Both the position numbers and the translations under genes were made by a program. Positions 8,665-18,585 of a stretch of DNA of 64,000 nucleotides are shown one piece after another. The notes under the pieces were generated by a model. That model saw only the letters and a program-made list of their open reading frames with translations. It was not told the origin of the DNA and ran no database searches. Every line of letters begins with the position of its first letter. Within the stretch, counting starts at the first letter, position 1. The stretch is taken from positions 3,909,051 through 3,973,050 of the forward strand of contig NZ_CP124862.1 in the NCBI RefSeq assembly GCF_030013905.1, in the 5' to 3' direction. The DNA comes from Petroclostridium sp. X23 (GTDB lineage Bacteria; Bacillota; Clostridia; SK-Y3).

Positions 8665-9033
8665 ATGAAGATTGCAGTAGCGGCAGATGGAAAAAGCTTA
8701 GACAGTAAGGTGTCGGAAGAATTTGAACAATGCTTATACCTACTTATTGTTAATATGGGCGATTTAAGCATTACAGCTATCAAAAATGATAAATTATCGA
8801 AAAACACCTCTGGAGAAAGCTTAGCCAATGAAATATTAAAGTATGATTGCGAGGCTTTAATAACAGGAGAAATAAAACCCTTAGCATTTAATATATTGGC
8901 AGATGCTTGTGTAACGAGATTTTTAGGAACCGGTAGCTTAGTTCAGAATGCTCTGGAATTAATGGAGAAAGATTCATTAAAAATAATAAGAAACTGTGAT
9001 GGAACAGATGAATGCAGTGGAAAACATCATTAA
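8665..9033 (+). CDS. NifX/NifB-type dinitrogenase iron-molybdenum cofactor biosynthesis domain protein
   Basis: This small 122-residue protein begins MKIAVAADGKSLDSKVSEEF, the standard start of the NifB/NifX/MTH1175 family. The family binds iron-molybdenum cofactor precursors or other metal clusters; many anaerobes carry copies unrelated to nitrogen fixation. The C-terminal tail has CDGTDEC and ends in a His pair, which could bind metal. The gene stands alone with a GTGAGGGA ribosome binding site and a terminator 60 bases downstream. No nif genes are nearby, so its function here is unknown. Confidence 0.8.
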   Translation: MKIAVAADGKSLDSKVSEEFEQCLYLLIVNMGDLSITAIKNDKLSKNTSGESLANEILKYDCEALITGEIKPLAFNILADACVTRFLGTGSLVQNALELMEKDSLKIIRNCDGTDECSGKHH

Positions 9034-9090
9034 AGGTTAATGGGAAATTAGTAATATTTGTAATATAACTTAATAACTATTTCAGATTAA

Positions 9091-9121
9091 GGGGAAGAGC
9101 AGGTAAGAAGAGCTTTTCCCC
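9091..9121 (+). terminator. Hairpin terminator after the NifX-like gene
   Basis: GGGGAAGAGC pairs with GCTTTTCCCC (one G-T pair) around an 11-base loop, followed by TATTTGCTTT. It separates the NifX-like gene from the binding-protein/kinase pair. Confidence 0.7.
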
Positions 9122-9228
9122 TATTTGCTTTGAATTATAGTGATATAAAATTTTGAAAAATATAGAGGTTTTTTAGAATTAATGGAGAATTATGTAATAA
9201 AGCTAAAAAATCACTAGAGAAAGATGAG

Positions 9229-10422
9229 GTGAAATTTAAGGTGGGTAGACATAGATTTGAAGTAAGTAGAAATGTGTGCATTTTTATTATTATATTTTTA
9301 TTAGTAGGAATAGCCGGTTTCTTTTTTATAGAAAGAAAGAGAAATGATTCTATTATTATTGGCTTTTCTGCTCAATTGACCGGGAGGCAAGCTGAGTTAG
9401 GAGTTCAAGAACGGAATGGAGTACAACTTGCTGTGGAGAAAATTAATGCAGACGGTGGTATTGCAGGGCGAAAGATTTCTCTGATTATTCATGATGACCT
9501 TGGTATTCCTGAAGAGGCTCAGTCTGGAGATCATGAATTGATTAAGAAAGGGGCAGTTGCTATTATTGGACATGCCACAACTGCTCAAACATTGGCAGGT
9601 CTTAAGGTAACAGATTCTCAGCAAGTAGTAATGATTAGTCCAACGGTCTCAACCTCTGAATTGAGTGGTCTGGATGATTATTTTTTTAGAGTGTACCCAT
9701 CATTTGAAAAAAGCTCGGAAAATTTCGCCAAATACGCTTATAAGGTTAATGGTATAACGCGTATGGCTGTAATTTATGATATTGACAACTTAGCATATTC
9801 TAAGACTTACAGCAAAGTTTTTGCTCATGAATTTCAGTCATTAGGGGGTGAGATAACCGATCAAGTTAGTTTTTCATCTGCGGATCATCCGGACTTTTCT
9901 CCATTATTATCAAAGTTACAAGAATCTGAAGCAGAAGGATTGCTCATTGTGGCTTCAGATATTGATACAGCGTTTATTGCCCAAAAAGCCAGGCTTATGG
10001 GATGGCAAATCCCGATGTTTACCTCAGCTTGGGCTCAAACAGAAACACTTATAAACAATGGTGGTAAGGCTGTTGAGGGGATGAAACTTGAACAATCTTA
10101 TACTTTAGCCAATAAATCACAATCTTTTATTGATTTTCAATCTCGTTATAAAGCAAGATTTGGTAAAGAGCCTTCCTTTGGTGCAGCTTTTAGCTATGAA
10201 GCGACATTAGTACTTTCTGACGCATTAAAAAAGACCAATGGCAATAAAGCCGGATTAAAACAAGCATTGCTAGAAACTCATCATTTCAATGGGATTATGG
10301 ATGACTTCTCTTTCGATAGATTTGGTGATGTTGAAAGACCTTGGTATTTAAGTACCGTTCGCAATGGAAAATTTGTTATTGTTGATAAGCTAGCTTCAAT
10401 TAATTTTGGAGGGATTAAATAA
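9229..10422 (+). CDS. Branched-chain amino acid-type periplasmic binding protein (LivK/Peripla_BP_6 family), membrane-anchored
   Basis: This is a type I periplasmic-binding fold of about 390 residues. After a short cytoplasmic part and one membrane segment (about 15-30) comes the classic start IIIGFSAQLTGRQAELGVQERNGVQLAVEKINADGGIAG. There is no lipobox, so it is held by an uncleaved anchor. The start is GTG 9229 or, with better spacing behind GAGGTG at 9226-9231, GTG 9241. No permease or ATPase genes are nearby; instead the stop overlaps the start of a Cache histidine kinase by one base. This suggests that it senses a small ligand for the kinase rather than feeding a transporter, which is inference. 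Confidence 0.85.
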   Translation: MKFKVGRHRFEVSRNVCIFIIIFLLVGIAGFFFIERKRNDSIIIGFSAQLTGRQAELGVQERNGVQLAVEKINADGGIAGRKISLIIHDDLGIPEEAQSGDHELIKKGAVAIIGHATTAQTLAGLKVTDSQQVVMISPTVSTSELSGLDDYFFRVYPSFEKSSENFAKYAYKVNGITRMAVIYDIDNLAYSKTYSKVFAHEFQSLGGEITDQVSFSSADHPDFSPLLSKLQESEAEGLLIVASDIDTAFIAQKARLMGWQIPMFTSAWAQTETLINNGGKAVEGMKLEQSYTLANKSQSFIDFQSRYKARFGKEPSFGAAFSYEATLVLSDALKKTNGNKAGLKQALLETHHFNGIMDDFSFDRFGDVERPWYLSTVRNGKFVIVDKLASINFGGIK

Positions 10423-12710
10423 TGAAAAAGGCTAATAGTGCCCCTTATCTTCGTCAAGTACTTTTGACCATGTTACTTCTTCGTTTATTTATCCCTCTAA
10501 TGGTTGTGGCATTGATAGCAATTGCGGGAGCAGGATATTTAGGGGAAAAAAGTCTTGAAAATCATCAAAATCAAGTGGTACAAACAATATCCCGTATAGT
10601 AGATTATCATCTTGAACATGGAGCAAGAGTATTAGATTCTATTGCACGGGTAGCTGAGACATCAGAAACACAAAATTTGCAAATTTTTATGAAAAGTACG
10701 TGGGAAGCCTATGGGTACTTTGAAACAATATATTGTCTAGATAAAGATAACAAAATTACATTAATGGAGCCATATGATACACGTCATACCGGATTGGATA
10801 TGTCCAATTTACCCGATTTCAAAGAAAAAAGAAAAAATATAAATCTTATTATTTCACGTCCATTCATTTCACTTAGTACAGGTTACCCAACAGTATATTT
10901 AATTAGACATCTTTCTAGTGGAGGTGCTGTAATAGGGGAGTTGAACCTGAACTTATTTCAGAAAGAAATTATGAATATAAGAGATAATAACTTTGTTTTC
11001 ATCATGGATCAAACAGGTATGCTTATAGCGCATCCTTCTTCAGATTTGGTTAAACAACAAACTAACATGAGTAACTTGGGGATATTTAACACAACACTTG
11101 AGGGGAAATCAAATGCGGTGTATTCCTACAATGGAGATAAAGTGATTGGTAGTGCTGTGCGAATGGAAGAAACAGGGTGGATCGTTGTGGATCAAGTTTC
11201 GTTATATGTTTTTTTTAGATCGTACGCATGGTCATTTGTAACGGCACTGCTAGTGCTATTGATCATTTGGCTAGCCTTGGTGTGGAATCTTCGAAAACAG
11301 CTTCATCGATATGTTATTACTCCATTGGAAGCGCTGACTAAAAGAACACATATGCTAACATATGGAACTTATAGCGAATTAAATATTTTATCTTCAGGTC
11401 CTACTTCTTTTGTTGAGCTAAATAATCTTTTGGTAGATTTTCAGTTCATGAGCAATAATCTGCAATTGCGTGAGGATGCACTTCGAGAAAGCGAAGTTCG
11501 TTATCGTGGATTGGTAGACAGGTTACCAATAGGTCTTTTTCGCGTCACATTGGCTGGCGAAATATTGGATATTAACCCAATGCTTGCAGTGATATTGGCA
11601 TATCCTTCAGAAGAATTGATGAAGGATAATATTATTAAATTTTTAAATGAATCCTTAATTAATAGCGAGTTAAAACAATTTACCACAGACAATGTATGTA
11701 GTTTAAGTGGTTTTGAAACACAAATAAAGCGTTACGACGGAATAATTATATGGGTACAGATAGACAGTCATATTGTTTATGATTGTAAAGGAAAGGAACA
11801 ATTTTTCGAGGGTACTATACAAGATATTACTCAACGTAAGCAGACAGAAGATAAGATTAAGGAGCAGCAGAAACTTCTTTTTGAGGCAGAAAGACAACAA
11901 CGTGAAGTGCTGGAGAAATCACTTGCAATGAAAGATGAGTTTATATCATTAGTTAGTCATGAATTCAAAACTCCATTGAATGTAATTTATTCTGCTATTC
12001 AGTTAATGGAGTGCGTATACTTTGACAAGATACCGGAGCGTGTACAACAACTTATTGGGAATATAAAACAGAACACCTTTAGACAGTTAAGACTTGCAAA
12101 TAATTTATTAGATATTACAAGAATGGATTCGGGACATATGAAATTAAATGTAAAAAACGTTGACATCGTATTTTTATCTAAAGTAATAACCGAATCAGTA
12201 GAGTTGTATGCAAAACAAAAAAATATAAAAATGTACTTTGAATCAAATGTAGAAAGTAAGATTATTGCTATGGATGAAGAAAAATTTGAACGTATAATAT
12301 TAAATCTTCTCTCAAATGCTATGAAATTTACAGAAAGTGGAGGAAGAATTACTGTTTTACTCGAAGAAAATAAAAAATCAAATTTTGTACAGATTAAAGT
12401 AACTGATACAGGAATAGGAATTCCAAAAGAGAAACGAGAAATAATATTTGAAAAGTTTGGACAAGTTGATAGTAATTTATCCAGACAAGCAGAGGGAACG
12501 GGTATAGGCTTATCTCTCGTAAAATTATTAGTTGGTGCTTTAGGTGGCACGATAGAAGTGGAAAGTGAGTTGGGTGAGGGAAGCACATTTATTATAACAC
12601 TGCCTGTAAAAGAAGGAATAGAAAGTGAAACTGAAGTGTGCTTGGATCTTGATGATAGATTAGTAACAGAAATCAAAGTTCAGTTTTCTGATATTTATTT
12701 TTATAGATAA
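10422..12710 (+). CDS. Membrane sensor histidine kinase (dCache-PAS-HisKA-HATPase)
   Basis: The protein has 762 residues. Membrane segments at about 18-40 and 268-290 flank an extracellular Cache-type domain (about 45-265). A HAMP-like stretch, a PAS domain (about 360-475) and a coiled coil lead to HisKA with phospho-acceptor His513 in SHEFKTPLN. The ATPase domain shows N632 in LSNAMKFTE, DTGIGIP (662-668), FEKFGQVD and GTGIGLSL (about 692-699). A short conserved tail ends in FSDIYFYR. No response regulator is encoded nearby. Translation is probably coupled to the binding-protein gene (TAATG overlap). It should autophosphorylate in response to ligand, perhaps presented by that protein. Confidence 0.9.
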   Translation: MKKANSAPYLRQVLLTMLLLRLFIPLMVVALIAIAGAGYLGEKSLENHQNQVVQTISRIVDYHLEHGARVLDSIARVAETSETQNLQIFMKSTWEAYGYFETIYCLDKDNKITLMEPYDTRHTGLDMSNLPDFKEKRKNINLIISRPFISLSTGYPTVYLIRHLSSGGAVIGELNLNLFQKEIMNIRDNNFVFIMDQTGMLIAHPSSDLVKQQTNMSNLGIFNTTLEGKSNAVYSYNGDKVIGSAVRMEETGWIVVDQVSLYVFFRSYAWSFVTALLVLLIIWLALVWNLRKQLHRYVITPLEALTKRTHMLTYGTYSELNILSSGPTSFVELNNLLVDFQFMSNNLQLREDALRESEVRYRGLVDRLPIGLFRVTLAGEILDINPMLAVILAYPSEELMKDNIIKFLNESLINSELKQFTTDNVCSLSGFETQIKRYDGIIIWVQIDSHIVYDCKGKEQFFEGTIQDITQRKQTEDKIKEQQKLLFEAERQQREVLEKSLAMKDEFISLVSHEFKTPLNVIYSAIQLMECVYFDKIPERVQQLIGNIKQNTFRQLRLANNLLDITRMDSGHMKLNVKNVDIVFLSKVITESVELYAKQKNIKMYFESNVESKIIAMDEEKFERIILNLLSNAMKFTESGGRITVLLEENKKSNFVQIKVTDTGIGIPKEKREIIFEKFGQVDSNLSRQAEGTGIGLSLVKLLVGALGGTIEVESELGEGSTFIITLPVKEGIESETEVCLDLDDRLVTEIKVQFSDIYFYR

Positions 12711-12721
12711 AGAACTGTATA

Positions 12722-13963
12722 TTGGAACTAAAAGAAAGTGAGTCAAAGTATAAAGAACTTTACTATGAACATCAAAATAAGCAAACATTGCTTAAGGCAC
12801 TCATCAATTCTGTTCCGGACTTGATTTTTTACAAAGATATCAATAGTGTATATGTAGGCGGCAATAGTGCTTTTGAAAAGTTCGCAGGAAGAAAAGAAAG
12901 AGATTTAATCGGCCTTACGGATTTAGACCTCTTTGATCAAGAAATGGCAGACCTATTTATAGAAATGGATAAAGATATGCTCAAACAGGGTACGCCAAGG
13001 AGAAATGATGAAATAGTCACATATCCTGATGGGACAAAGGTGTTTCTGGAAACCCTTAAGACATCGTATACAAATTCCCAGGGAACTGTCTTAGGGCTTA
13101 TTGGTATTAGTAGAGACATTACCGAACGTAAAAAAAGAGAGGAAGAAATTGTTTATCTTACATATCACGATGTTTTAACCGGTTTATATAACAGGACATT
13201 TTTTGAAGAAGAACGAAAGCGCCTTGATACTGAGCCAATGTTGCCTCTTTCAATAATTGTAGGGGATATTAACGGGTTGAAGCTTATTAATGATGCTTTC
13301 GGGCATGAAGAGGGCGACAAGGTTCTTGTTGAAATATCTAAGATACTTAGATTCTGCTGCCGGGCAGAAGATATTATATCTCGAATAGGCGGTGACGAGT
13401 TTTGTATTCTCCTTCCTAAGACGGATATCCAAAGTGCTCAATCAATGGTAGATAAAATAAAAAAGCAATGCCAAGACTATTCTAATGCAGCAGGCAGAGA
13501 AACATATTATGCAAGTATTTCTTTGGGGCATGCAACTAAGCTGACAGTTGAAGAGTCTTTTGAAAAAGCATTCAGAATTGTGGAGGAACTCATGTACAGA
13601 CTAAAACTCCTTGAATATAAAAGTATACATAGTCCGATTATTTCTTCAATAAAAACTATAATGTGGGAGAAAAGCAATGAGACAGAGGCGCATGCGGAAA
13701 GATTGGCAGAGCTATCTAAGAAACCGGGAAAGGCTCTTGGTTTGGATGATGAAGAAATATCTGAACTTGAGTTATTATCCACACTTCATGATATAGGTAA
13801 AATAAGTATTGATGGAAGTATTTTAAAAAAAGCAGGCAAAAATACAATCTTTAATAATTTGGCATGTTGCTGTTGCGTATGCTCAGATTTTTCAATTGGA
13901 ATCAATGGGAGTTATAAAAGAAACAAAACTATATGCTATAGAAGATGCATACTTTTCAAATAA
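12722..13963 (+). pseudogene. PAS-GGDEF-HD-GYP signalling protein, truncated at both ends
   Basis: Readable for 413 residues from a TTG at 12722 that lacks a clear ribosome binding site. A PAS domain (about 25-140) is followed by a GGDEF domain with an intact IGGDEF active site and RAED inhibitory site, so cyclic-di-GMP synthesis may still be possible. An HD-GYP domain then begins (TLHDIGKI) but is cut at about 13840: the expected GYP half is missing and the last 40 residues are unrelated and Cys-rich. In another frame bases 13862-13996 encode WHVAVAYAQIFQLESMG and more, which looks like the tail of a different gene. A deletion joining two genes is the likely cause. Confidence 0.65.
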
Positions 13964-14057
13964 AGCTATTTTTTGTCATTATATAGTATACGAATGTTGA
14001 AAAATCAGTTATAATTATATTATGTAGGCCATAAACTAATACGATGGGAGTGTTAAT

Positions 14058-15089
14058 ATGAATTCATTATGTTTTACATCCCTCAAAGAAACGTCTGATT
14101 ACCTAAATTCCAATTCGGATAAGGGATATGTATTGCATGTTCCAATTGATATGATCGAGGAATTGTCCAAAGAAATCAGCAATAACGTAATTTTATGTTC
14201 TACCTCCGGAGAATATACTCCTTCCGGATATAAAAATGGAGTTATTACTGGGTTTTTTTATGAATCAAATGAAGGAGAAGTCGTTGAAATCTTATATCCT
14301 CCGGTTAAAAGTGCGGCAACATTAGAAATAGCTTATAAAAAACTGCGAAACAATAGGAACGCGTTTATGCTTCTGATGTGTGATGGATTATCGGGCATGG
14401 AAGAAAGCATCATGACAACCCTTTATTTTATGGATAAGAATTTTAAAATTATTGGAGGCAGTGCAGGAGATAATCTTCAGTTTCAAAAGACGGCTATCTA
14501 TATCGGCTCAAAAAAAGTACATAGTGCGGCTATATTTTTTGATATAAAATGCAGAACACAAATCTTAAAAGAAAACATTTATGTACCTATCGGCGACAAA
14601 CTCCTGATTACAGATGCTGATCCAATCAAACGAATTGTAAAAACTATCAATAACAATCCTGCTAGCACAGAATATGCAAGAGTTTTGGCAATCAGTGAAA
14701 AAGACCTTCATCAGTACTTTATGAATAATCCTCTGGGTAAAATCTATGAAGACGATATTTTGATTGCATCTCCAATGAAAGTGAACCCAGATAAATCTAT
14801 CACTTTTTATTGTCAGGTAATGCCAAATACCTTCATTCATATCTTAAAACCTGTGGATCCAATCGCTAAGTTAAACGAGACGCTGCAGGCCCTTACATTT
14901 AAGCCTCAATTCGTATACGTGGTGAACTGTGTTCTCCGCAGCGTAAAATTTCAACAGGAGGGAATCTGGAATACTTTTGACCGTATGCTATTGGACAAGT
15001 GCAAGAACACCACTGGGTATATCAGTTATGGGGAACAGTTCTACAGACATCATGTAAACCAAACCATGGTAATATTAGCAGTGGAATAA
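14058..15089 (+). CDS. FIST-domain sensory protein
   Basis: The protein has 343 residues with FIST N and FIST C domains, a predicted small-ligand (possibly amino acid) sensor module found next to signalling proteins. Family signs are [14 protein letters not shown] near residue 45, the Gly-rich [11 protein letters not shown] near 135, and the C-terminal segment [15 protein letters not shown]. There are no membrane segments, so it is cytoplasmic. A GGGAGTG site precedes the ATG. It lies 16 bases before a soluble chemotaxis transducer, which it probably controls. Confidence 0.82.
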   Translation: MNSLCFTSLKETSDYLNSNSDKGYVLHVPIDMIEELSKEISNNVILCSTSGEYTPSGYKNGVITGFFYESNEGEVVEILYPPVKSAATLEIAYKKLRNNRNAFMLLMCDGLSGMEESIMTTLYFMDKNFKIIGGSAGDNLQFQKTAIYIGSKKVHSAAIFFDIKCRTQILKENIYVPIGDKLLITDADPIKRIVKTINNNPASTEYARVLAISEKDLHQYFMNNPLGKIYEDDILIASPMKVNPDKSITFYCQVMPNTFIHILKPVDPIAKLNETLQALTFKPQFVYVVNCVLRSVKFQQEGIWNTFDRMLLDKCKNTTGYISYGEQFYRHHVNQTMVILAVE

Positions 15090-15105
15090 AAGGGGGATAC
15101 AAAGA

Positions 15106-16077
15106 ATGATGACTATATTAAAACGCAAGAAAAATAGCGGTGAAAGCATAATAGATATAGGCACTCAGGATATCCAAGCTGTATCTACTGGATTTCATTA
15201 TGAAAAGGAAGTTTTTTCCTTAACAGAACAGATAACCAAAGATTTTGATGTTCTTTTGAAACAGGAAGCCAACATTACTCATGGACTCGGCCAGCTTTTG
15301 GGTGGCTCTGAATATACTACGGGACAGATTGAGGAAGTAGAGAAACATTTGATCTGTTTTACCGAAAACAGCGAAAAAACCAAACGCCATGTAAATGAGG
15401 TGTTCAGCAGTCTAGAACATTCATCCTATGAAATTGACAATGCGAAAAACAGTATTGTCAACGTTGTCCGGCAGATGAACAGCGTATCCGAAATATTTCA
15501 ACAATTTTTTAATGTGTTTTTAGAGTTAGAAGCACAGTATCATGACATCTCAACCTTTGCCAGTGTCATTACCAGCATAGCAAAACAGACGAACCTTCTC
15601 TCCCTCAATGCTTCTATCGAGGCCGCCAGAGCAGGTGAGGCAGGCAAAGGATTTGCTGTAGTTGCTAATGAGATAAAAAATTTATCCAATGAAACGAATA
15701 AAAATGCTAAGGACATTATCGGTGCGCTAAACTGTATGACGGATACCATTAAAGAATTAAGTGAAAAGTCCAATGCTGGCAGTGACGTAGTAAATAATGC
15801 TACTGGTCTTATCCAGCAGACCGATACGCTATTTGACAATATCTTTGTGGCAGAGAAAAAGGTACATGAGCAGATGAGAGAGGTACAGCATTCCCAGGAA
15901 CAGAACCTATCCGAAGTACAGGAAATCACAGATGCTTTAAAGAATGTAGTAAAAAAATCTATCAATGAAAACGAACAGCTGGATAACCTAATCTTTAGTG
16001 TGCAGAAAAAAGCAGACTTCTACCTAAACATATTAAATCACTTGAATCAGATTAAACTCTTACAGGAAGAAAAGTAA
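15106..16077 (+). CDS. Soluble methyl-accepting chemotaxis-type transducer
   Basis: The protein has 323 residues without membrane segments. The signalling hairpin tip is clear: [20 protein letters not shown] followed by [17 protein letters not shown], flanked by long coiled coils. The N-terminal 40 residues carry no recognised sensor domain. It sits 16 bases behind the FIST gene with an AAGGGGG site; the pair looks like a two-protein receptor that would act on CheA or a related kinase. No flagellar or che genes are visible, so the output may not be motility. Confidence 0.88.
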   Translation: MMTILKRKKNSGESIIDIGTQDIQAVSTGFHYEKEVFSLTEQITKDFDVLLKQEANITHGLGQLLGGSEYTTGQIEEVEKHLICFTENSEKTKRHVNEVFSSLEHSSYEIDNAKNSIVNVVRQMNSVSEIFQQFFNVFLELEAQYHDISTFASVITSIAKQTNLLSLNASIEAARAGEAGKGFAVVANEIKNLSNETNKNAKDIIGALNCMTDTIKELSEKSNAGSDVVNNATGLIQQTDTLFDNIFVAEKKVHEQMREVQHSQEQNLSEVQEITDALKNVVKKSINENEQLDNLIFSVQKKADFYLNILNHLNQIKLLQEEK

Positions 16078-16158
16078 CCCTTACCAAGGAATTACAAGCC
16101 ACTTATAACATGATTATCGTATGAACAACGTACCATAAGGGAACCATGCCTTTTTTCT

Positions 16159-16182
16159 AGGTTAAGCGATATTTAACCTTTT
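16159..16182 (+). terminator. Hairpin terminator after the FIST/chemotaxis pair
   Basis: AGGTTAA and TTAACCT pair around a short loop, followed by a T-rich run. It may also serve the relic on the opposite strand. Confidence 0.55.
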
Positions 16183-16188
16183 AATTCC

Positions 16189-16608
16189 TTATTTAAAAAG
16201 CCACTTCTTTATCAAAAATACAAGTAATAGTAAAACAAGTAAAACAAATTTAAATGTAAAGCTATATGGAGCCCAAACAAGAGTAAACCAATTTGCTTGA
16301 TATATAGAATGTGGAAAAACAACTTCTGATAATACTAATATGATAAGGCCTAGTGGGATAACTATCTTTTTATGATTTTTAAATCCAAGTAATTGTGAAA
16401 GCTCTATGACCCCTGCATAGAAAAATAATGTACCTATCACAAATTGTGTAACAATCCATAGCAATGGAGTAGGGGGAATATTTCCTGGTGAAATGTTGTT
16501 ATTGCTATGTATGTTGCCGGTACTAAAAGGGTCAGCAAAAAAGCAAACATCCGTAAAAAACGTATCATCATAGATAAAATGTAGTGATAAAGTATCTGCA
16601 TTACATCG
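16189..16608 (-). pseudogene. Fused relic of a third germination operon: gerA fragment joined to gerB 3' end
   Basis: On the minus strand, bases about 16608-16475 encode a piece of a GerA-family A subunit (MMIRFLRMFAFLLTLLVPAT, then YIAITTFHQEIFP, matching the FHQEMIPT region of the intact A subunits in this window). From about 16470 to 16189 another frame encodes the C-terminal membrane segments of a GerAB-type permease (WIVTQFVIGTLFFYAG, FLIKKWLF). The whole C subunit and most of A and B are missing. The relic starts directly after the stop of the alpha/beta hydrolase gene on the same strand. An internal deletion of an ancestral A-C-B operon explains this. It is unlikely to be functional. 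Confidence 0.75.
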
Positions 16609-17757
16609 CTATTTTGTAAGCAAAATCACATCATCAGGGACATTATCCATATCTAGTATATGGCAATCCTTACCCTTGAGATATTTATTAAAGAAATCAA
16701 GGAGCAGCATATTCATGATACTTTCCATTTTATTAGGATCTATTTCTCCAAGCATTGCCAGTTCGACTTCTTTCTCTCCTATCACGGCTCTTGAAACAGA
16801 GTTTTCAGCCAAAATTTCGTTGTAATCCATAAAGTTTCCGTGTGTACTATTTTTGAATGCTGCCAAGTAAGCATCATTCTCAGCATTGAGAAAAGGAAAG
16901 GTCAGGCAATATCCGCCAAGGCTATCGTGGTGCATCAATAGGATTGGTTTTTTTATTGACTTGTCCCACATACAACTATAAAAGAAACCATCAAGATTGG
17001 CGCTGGCTTTGATTAAGTCCGACACATGTGCCAGATTTAATGCTGTAGAACCTCCGAAGGACATTCCGAAAGCACCAATATTCTCTTGATCAACATGGTT
17101 ATACAACATAGCACTTTCTTGTCCAGCTCCATTTATGAACATGTCAAGGGCAGCAAGACTGTCTTTTAGCCAGATTTCAGCTTGAGCCACCATTCTAGGC
17201 TGATCGTCAATGATTGTCTTATAGTAATTGCGGTGTTCTTCCATGCTTGCACATTTACCGTATCCGGTAAGCCATACCCCATAATTAGGGAATATTTCTA
17301 TGGATACTGCAGCATCTGCTTGGAAATCTTCCGGTTTTTTCTTTATATCAAACAACAAAATTTCGCCGTTTGGTAATTCATATGAGCCGTCATCCTGATG
17401 GCCTATGCTCAATACAATATATCCATGGGATGCGAGTTCTTCAAATTGCACAGTGTTGGCTTCATAACCGAGACCGAATCCATGGCTGAAAAGGAGAAGC
17501 GGGTGCTTGCCGTCATATATGGGCGCGCTGATATATGAATTAGTTTCAATGCTGCCGGCTCCCGGAAAAATACTTTCGCTGGCATATTTTTTTAGTTTTT
17601 CTTCTCCGATACCTTTTGCCGGATAAAAGCATATGCAGGGGATAATACGTTTTTTATCGTTTTTTTCATTCGGGCGGTATTCATAAGCAAAGTGAGTACA
17701 CCCGACAAGGGATGGGCCGCTGGGTTTCCTTAACTTATGATTCTCTTTCATTTTCAT
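16609..17757 (-). CDS. Alpha/beta hydrolase, platelet-activating-factor acetylhydrolase-like
   Basis: The protein has about 382 residues from the ATG at 17757, which follows a GAAGGGAG site; an in-frame TTG at 17778 lies before that site. The nucleophile elbow GMSFGGS, an oxyanion-type segment FSHGFGLG and a C-terminal HGNF with a candidate catalytic His match plasma PAF-acetylhydrolase-like esterases and dienelactone-hydrolase relatives. No signal peptide is seen, so it is cytoplasmic; the substrate is unknown. Its 5' leader is part of a 115-bp repeat found again at 23.6 kb. Confidence 0.78.
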   Translation of the reverse strand: MKMKENHKLRKPSGPSLVGCTHFAYEYRPNEKNDKKRIIPCICFYPAKGIGEEKLKKYASESIFPGAGSIETNSYISAPIYDGKHPLLLFSHGFGLGYEANTVQFEELASHGYIVLSIGHQDDGSYELPNGEILLFDIKKKPEDFQADAAVSIEIFPNYGVWLTGYGKCASMEEHRNYYKTIIDDQPRMVAQAEIWLKDSLAALDMFINGAGQESAMLYNHVDQENIGAFGMSFGGSTALNLAHVSDLIKASANLDGFFYSCMWDKSIKKPILLMHHDSLGGYCLTFPFLNAENDAYLAAFKNSTHGNFMDYNEILAENSVSRAVIGEKEVELAMLGEIDPNKMESIMNMLLLDFFNKYLKGKDCHILDMDNVPDDVILLTK

Positions 17758-17867
17758 GATTTTTATTTCTCCCTTCAAATTAGAAGTTATAAATTAGAAA
17801 AGGATGCCTTAATTATATAACATCCAAGATTTATTGCACAGTTGAAATAATTCAAATATTTGGGGAG
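17753..17867. repeat. 115-bp direct repeat, copy 1 (leader of the alpha/beta hydrolase gene)
   Basis: About 115 bases here recur at 23621-23735 with roughly a dozen differences (constant offset 5868). The copy contains, on the minus strand, the promoter region, GAAGGGAG site and start codon of the hydrolase gene. Confidence 0.85.
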
Positions 17868-17992
17868 ATAGACAAGAGTGAATAGACAAGGGTACTTTAC
17901 CAGTGGTTTTGAACCGTCTATATGTCTATCTATTGGCGTTATTTTTTTTGTGATTTTATAATATTAATCCCAAAAACTGATTAATTATTGAC

Positions 17993-18480
17993 ATGTCACT
18001 TAATATGGAATATAATGTTATTTTAAAAAGCGTTTTACAGAATACTTATATTATGGATGAAACGTTTGTGAACCTATCAGAGATGAACCCGCATCAGACA
18101 AAAATTATTCCGCTAATTGGAAGTCCTATCGGAGGATTTATATCGCCCCATGTACATAATTATCTATTTGATTTATACAAAGTGAATGCAATGAATCTTC
18201 CCGTTGAAATCAGAAAACGTGAACTTGCAGGATTTATTGAGGTGACAAAGCTTATGAATTTTTCCGGATTTATTCTGACCATGCCTAATAAAGTCGACAT
18301 TATTCCATTGGTTGATGAAATAGATGAGGTATAGAAGATTTTAAAGTCCGTCAATGTCGTATGCGTTAGAGGTGGAAAACAGAAGGGCATAGTATGGACG
18401 GTAAAAGTGCTATATGGCGTTTGACGAAACAGGAGCGGATCTAAATGGTAAAAAAGTACTCAAACTCGAATTGACATGTG
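17993..18480 (+). pseudogene. Shikimate dehydrogenase-like gene, broken
   Basis: The first 113 residues match the catalytic (substrate-binding) domain of AroE-like shikimate 5-dehydrogenases: KIIPLIGSPIGGFISPHVHN and FSGFILTMPNKVDIIPLVDE. The frame stops at 18332-18334, but the linker to the NAD(P) domain continues in shifted frames (NVVCVRGGK, then ETGADLNGKKVLKLE at about 18425-18470). It then ends where the nucleotide-binding fold should start. Frameshifts plus a 3' deletion make this a pseudogene. An SDR gene follows 100 bases later. Confidence 0.75.
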
Positions 18481-18585
18481 GTAAATATTTACGATTTATC
18501 TTTCTAACTGAAAATAAAAAATAACAATGGAAAAATAAGGAGAGTTGTAAAGAACGCAAATTTATATAAAGGAGATATGATTATT

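Noticed and set aside
8665..9033. Nitrogen fixation gene
   Set aside because: The NifX-like domain alone does not show nitrogen fixation; no nif structural or assembly genes are nearby.
9229..10422. Complete branched-chain amino acid ABC transporter
   Set aside because: Only the binding protein is present; no LivH/M/G/F-like genes follow.
11999..12676. 225-codon minus-strand frame
   Set aside because: It is the antisense of the histidine kinase catalytic domains, rich in Ser, Ile and Phe, with no homology.
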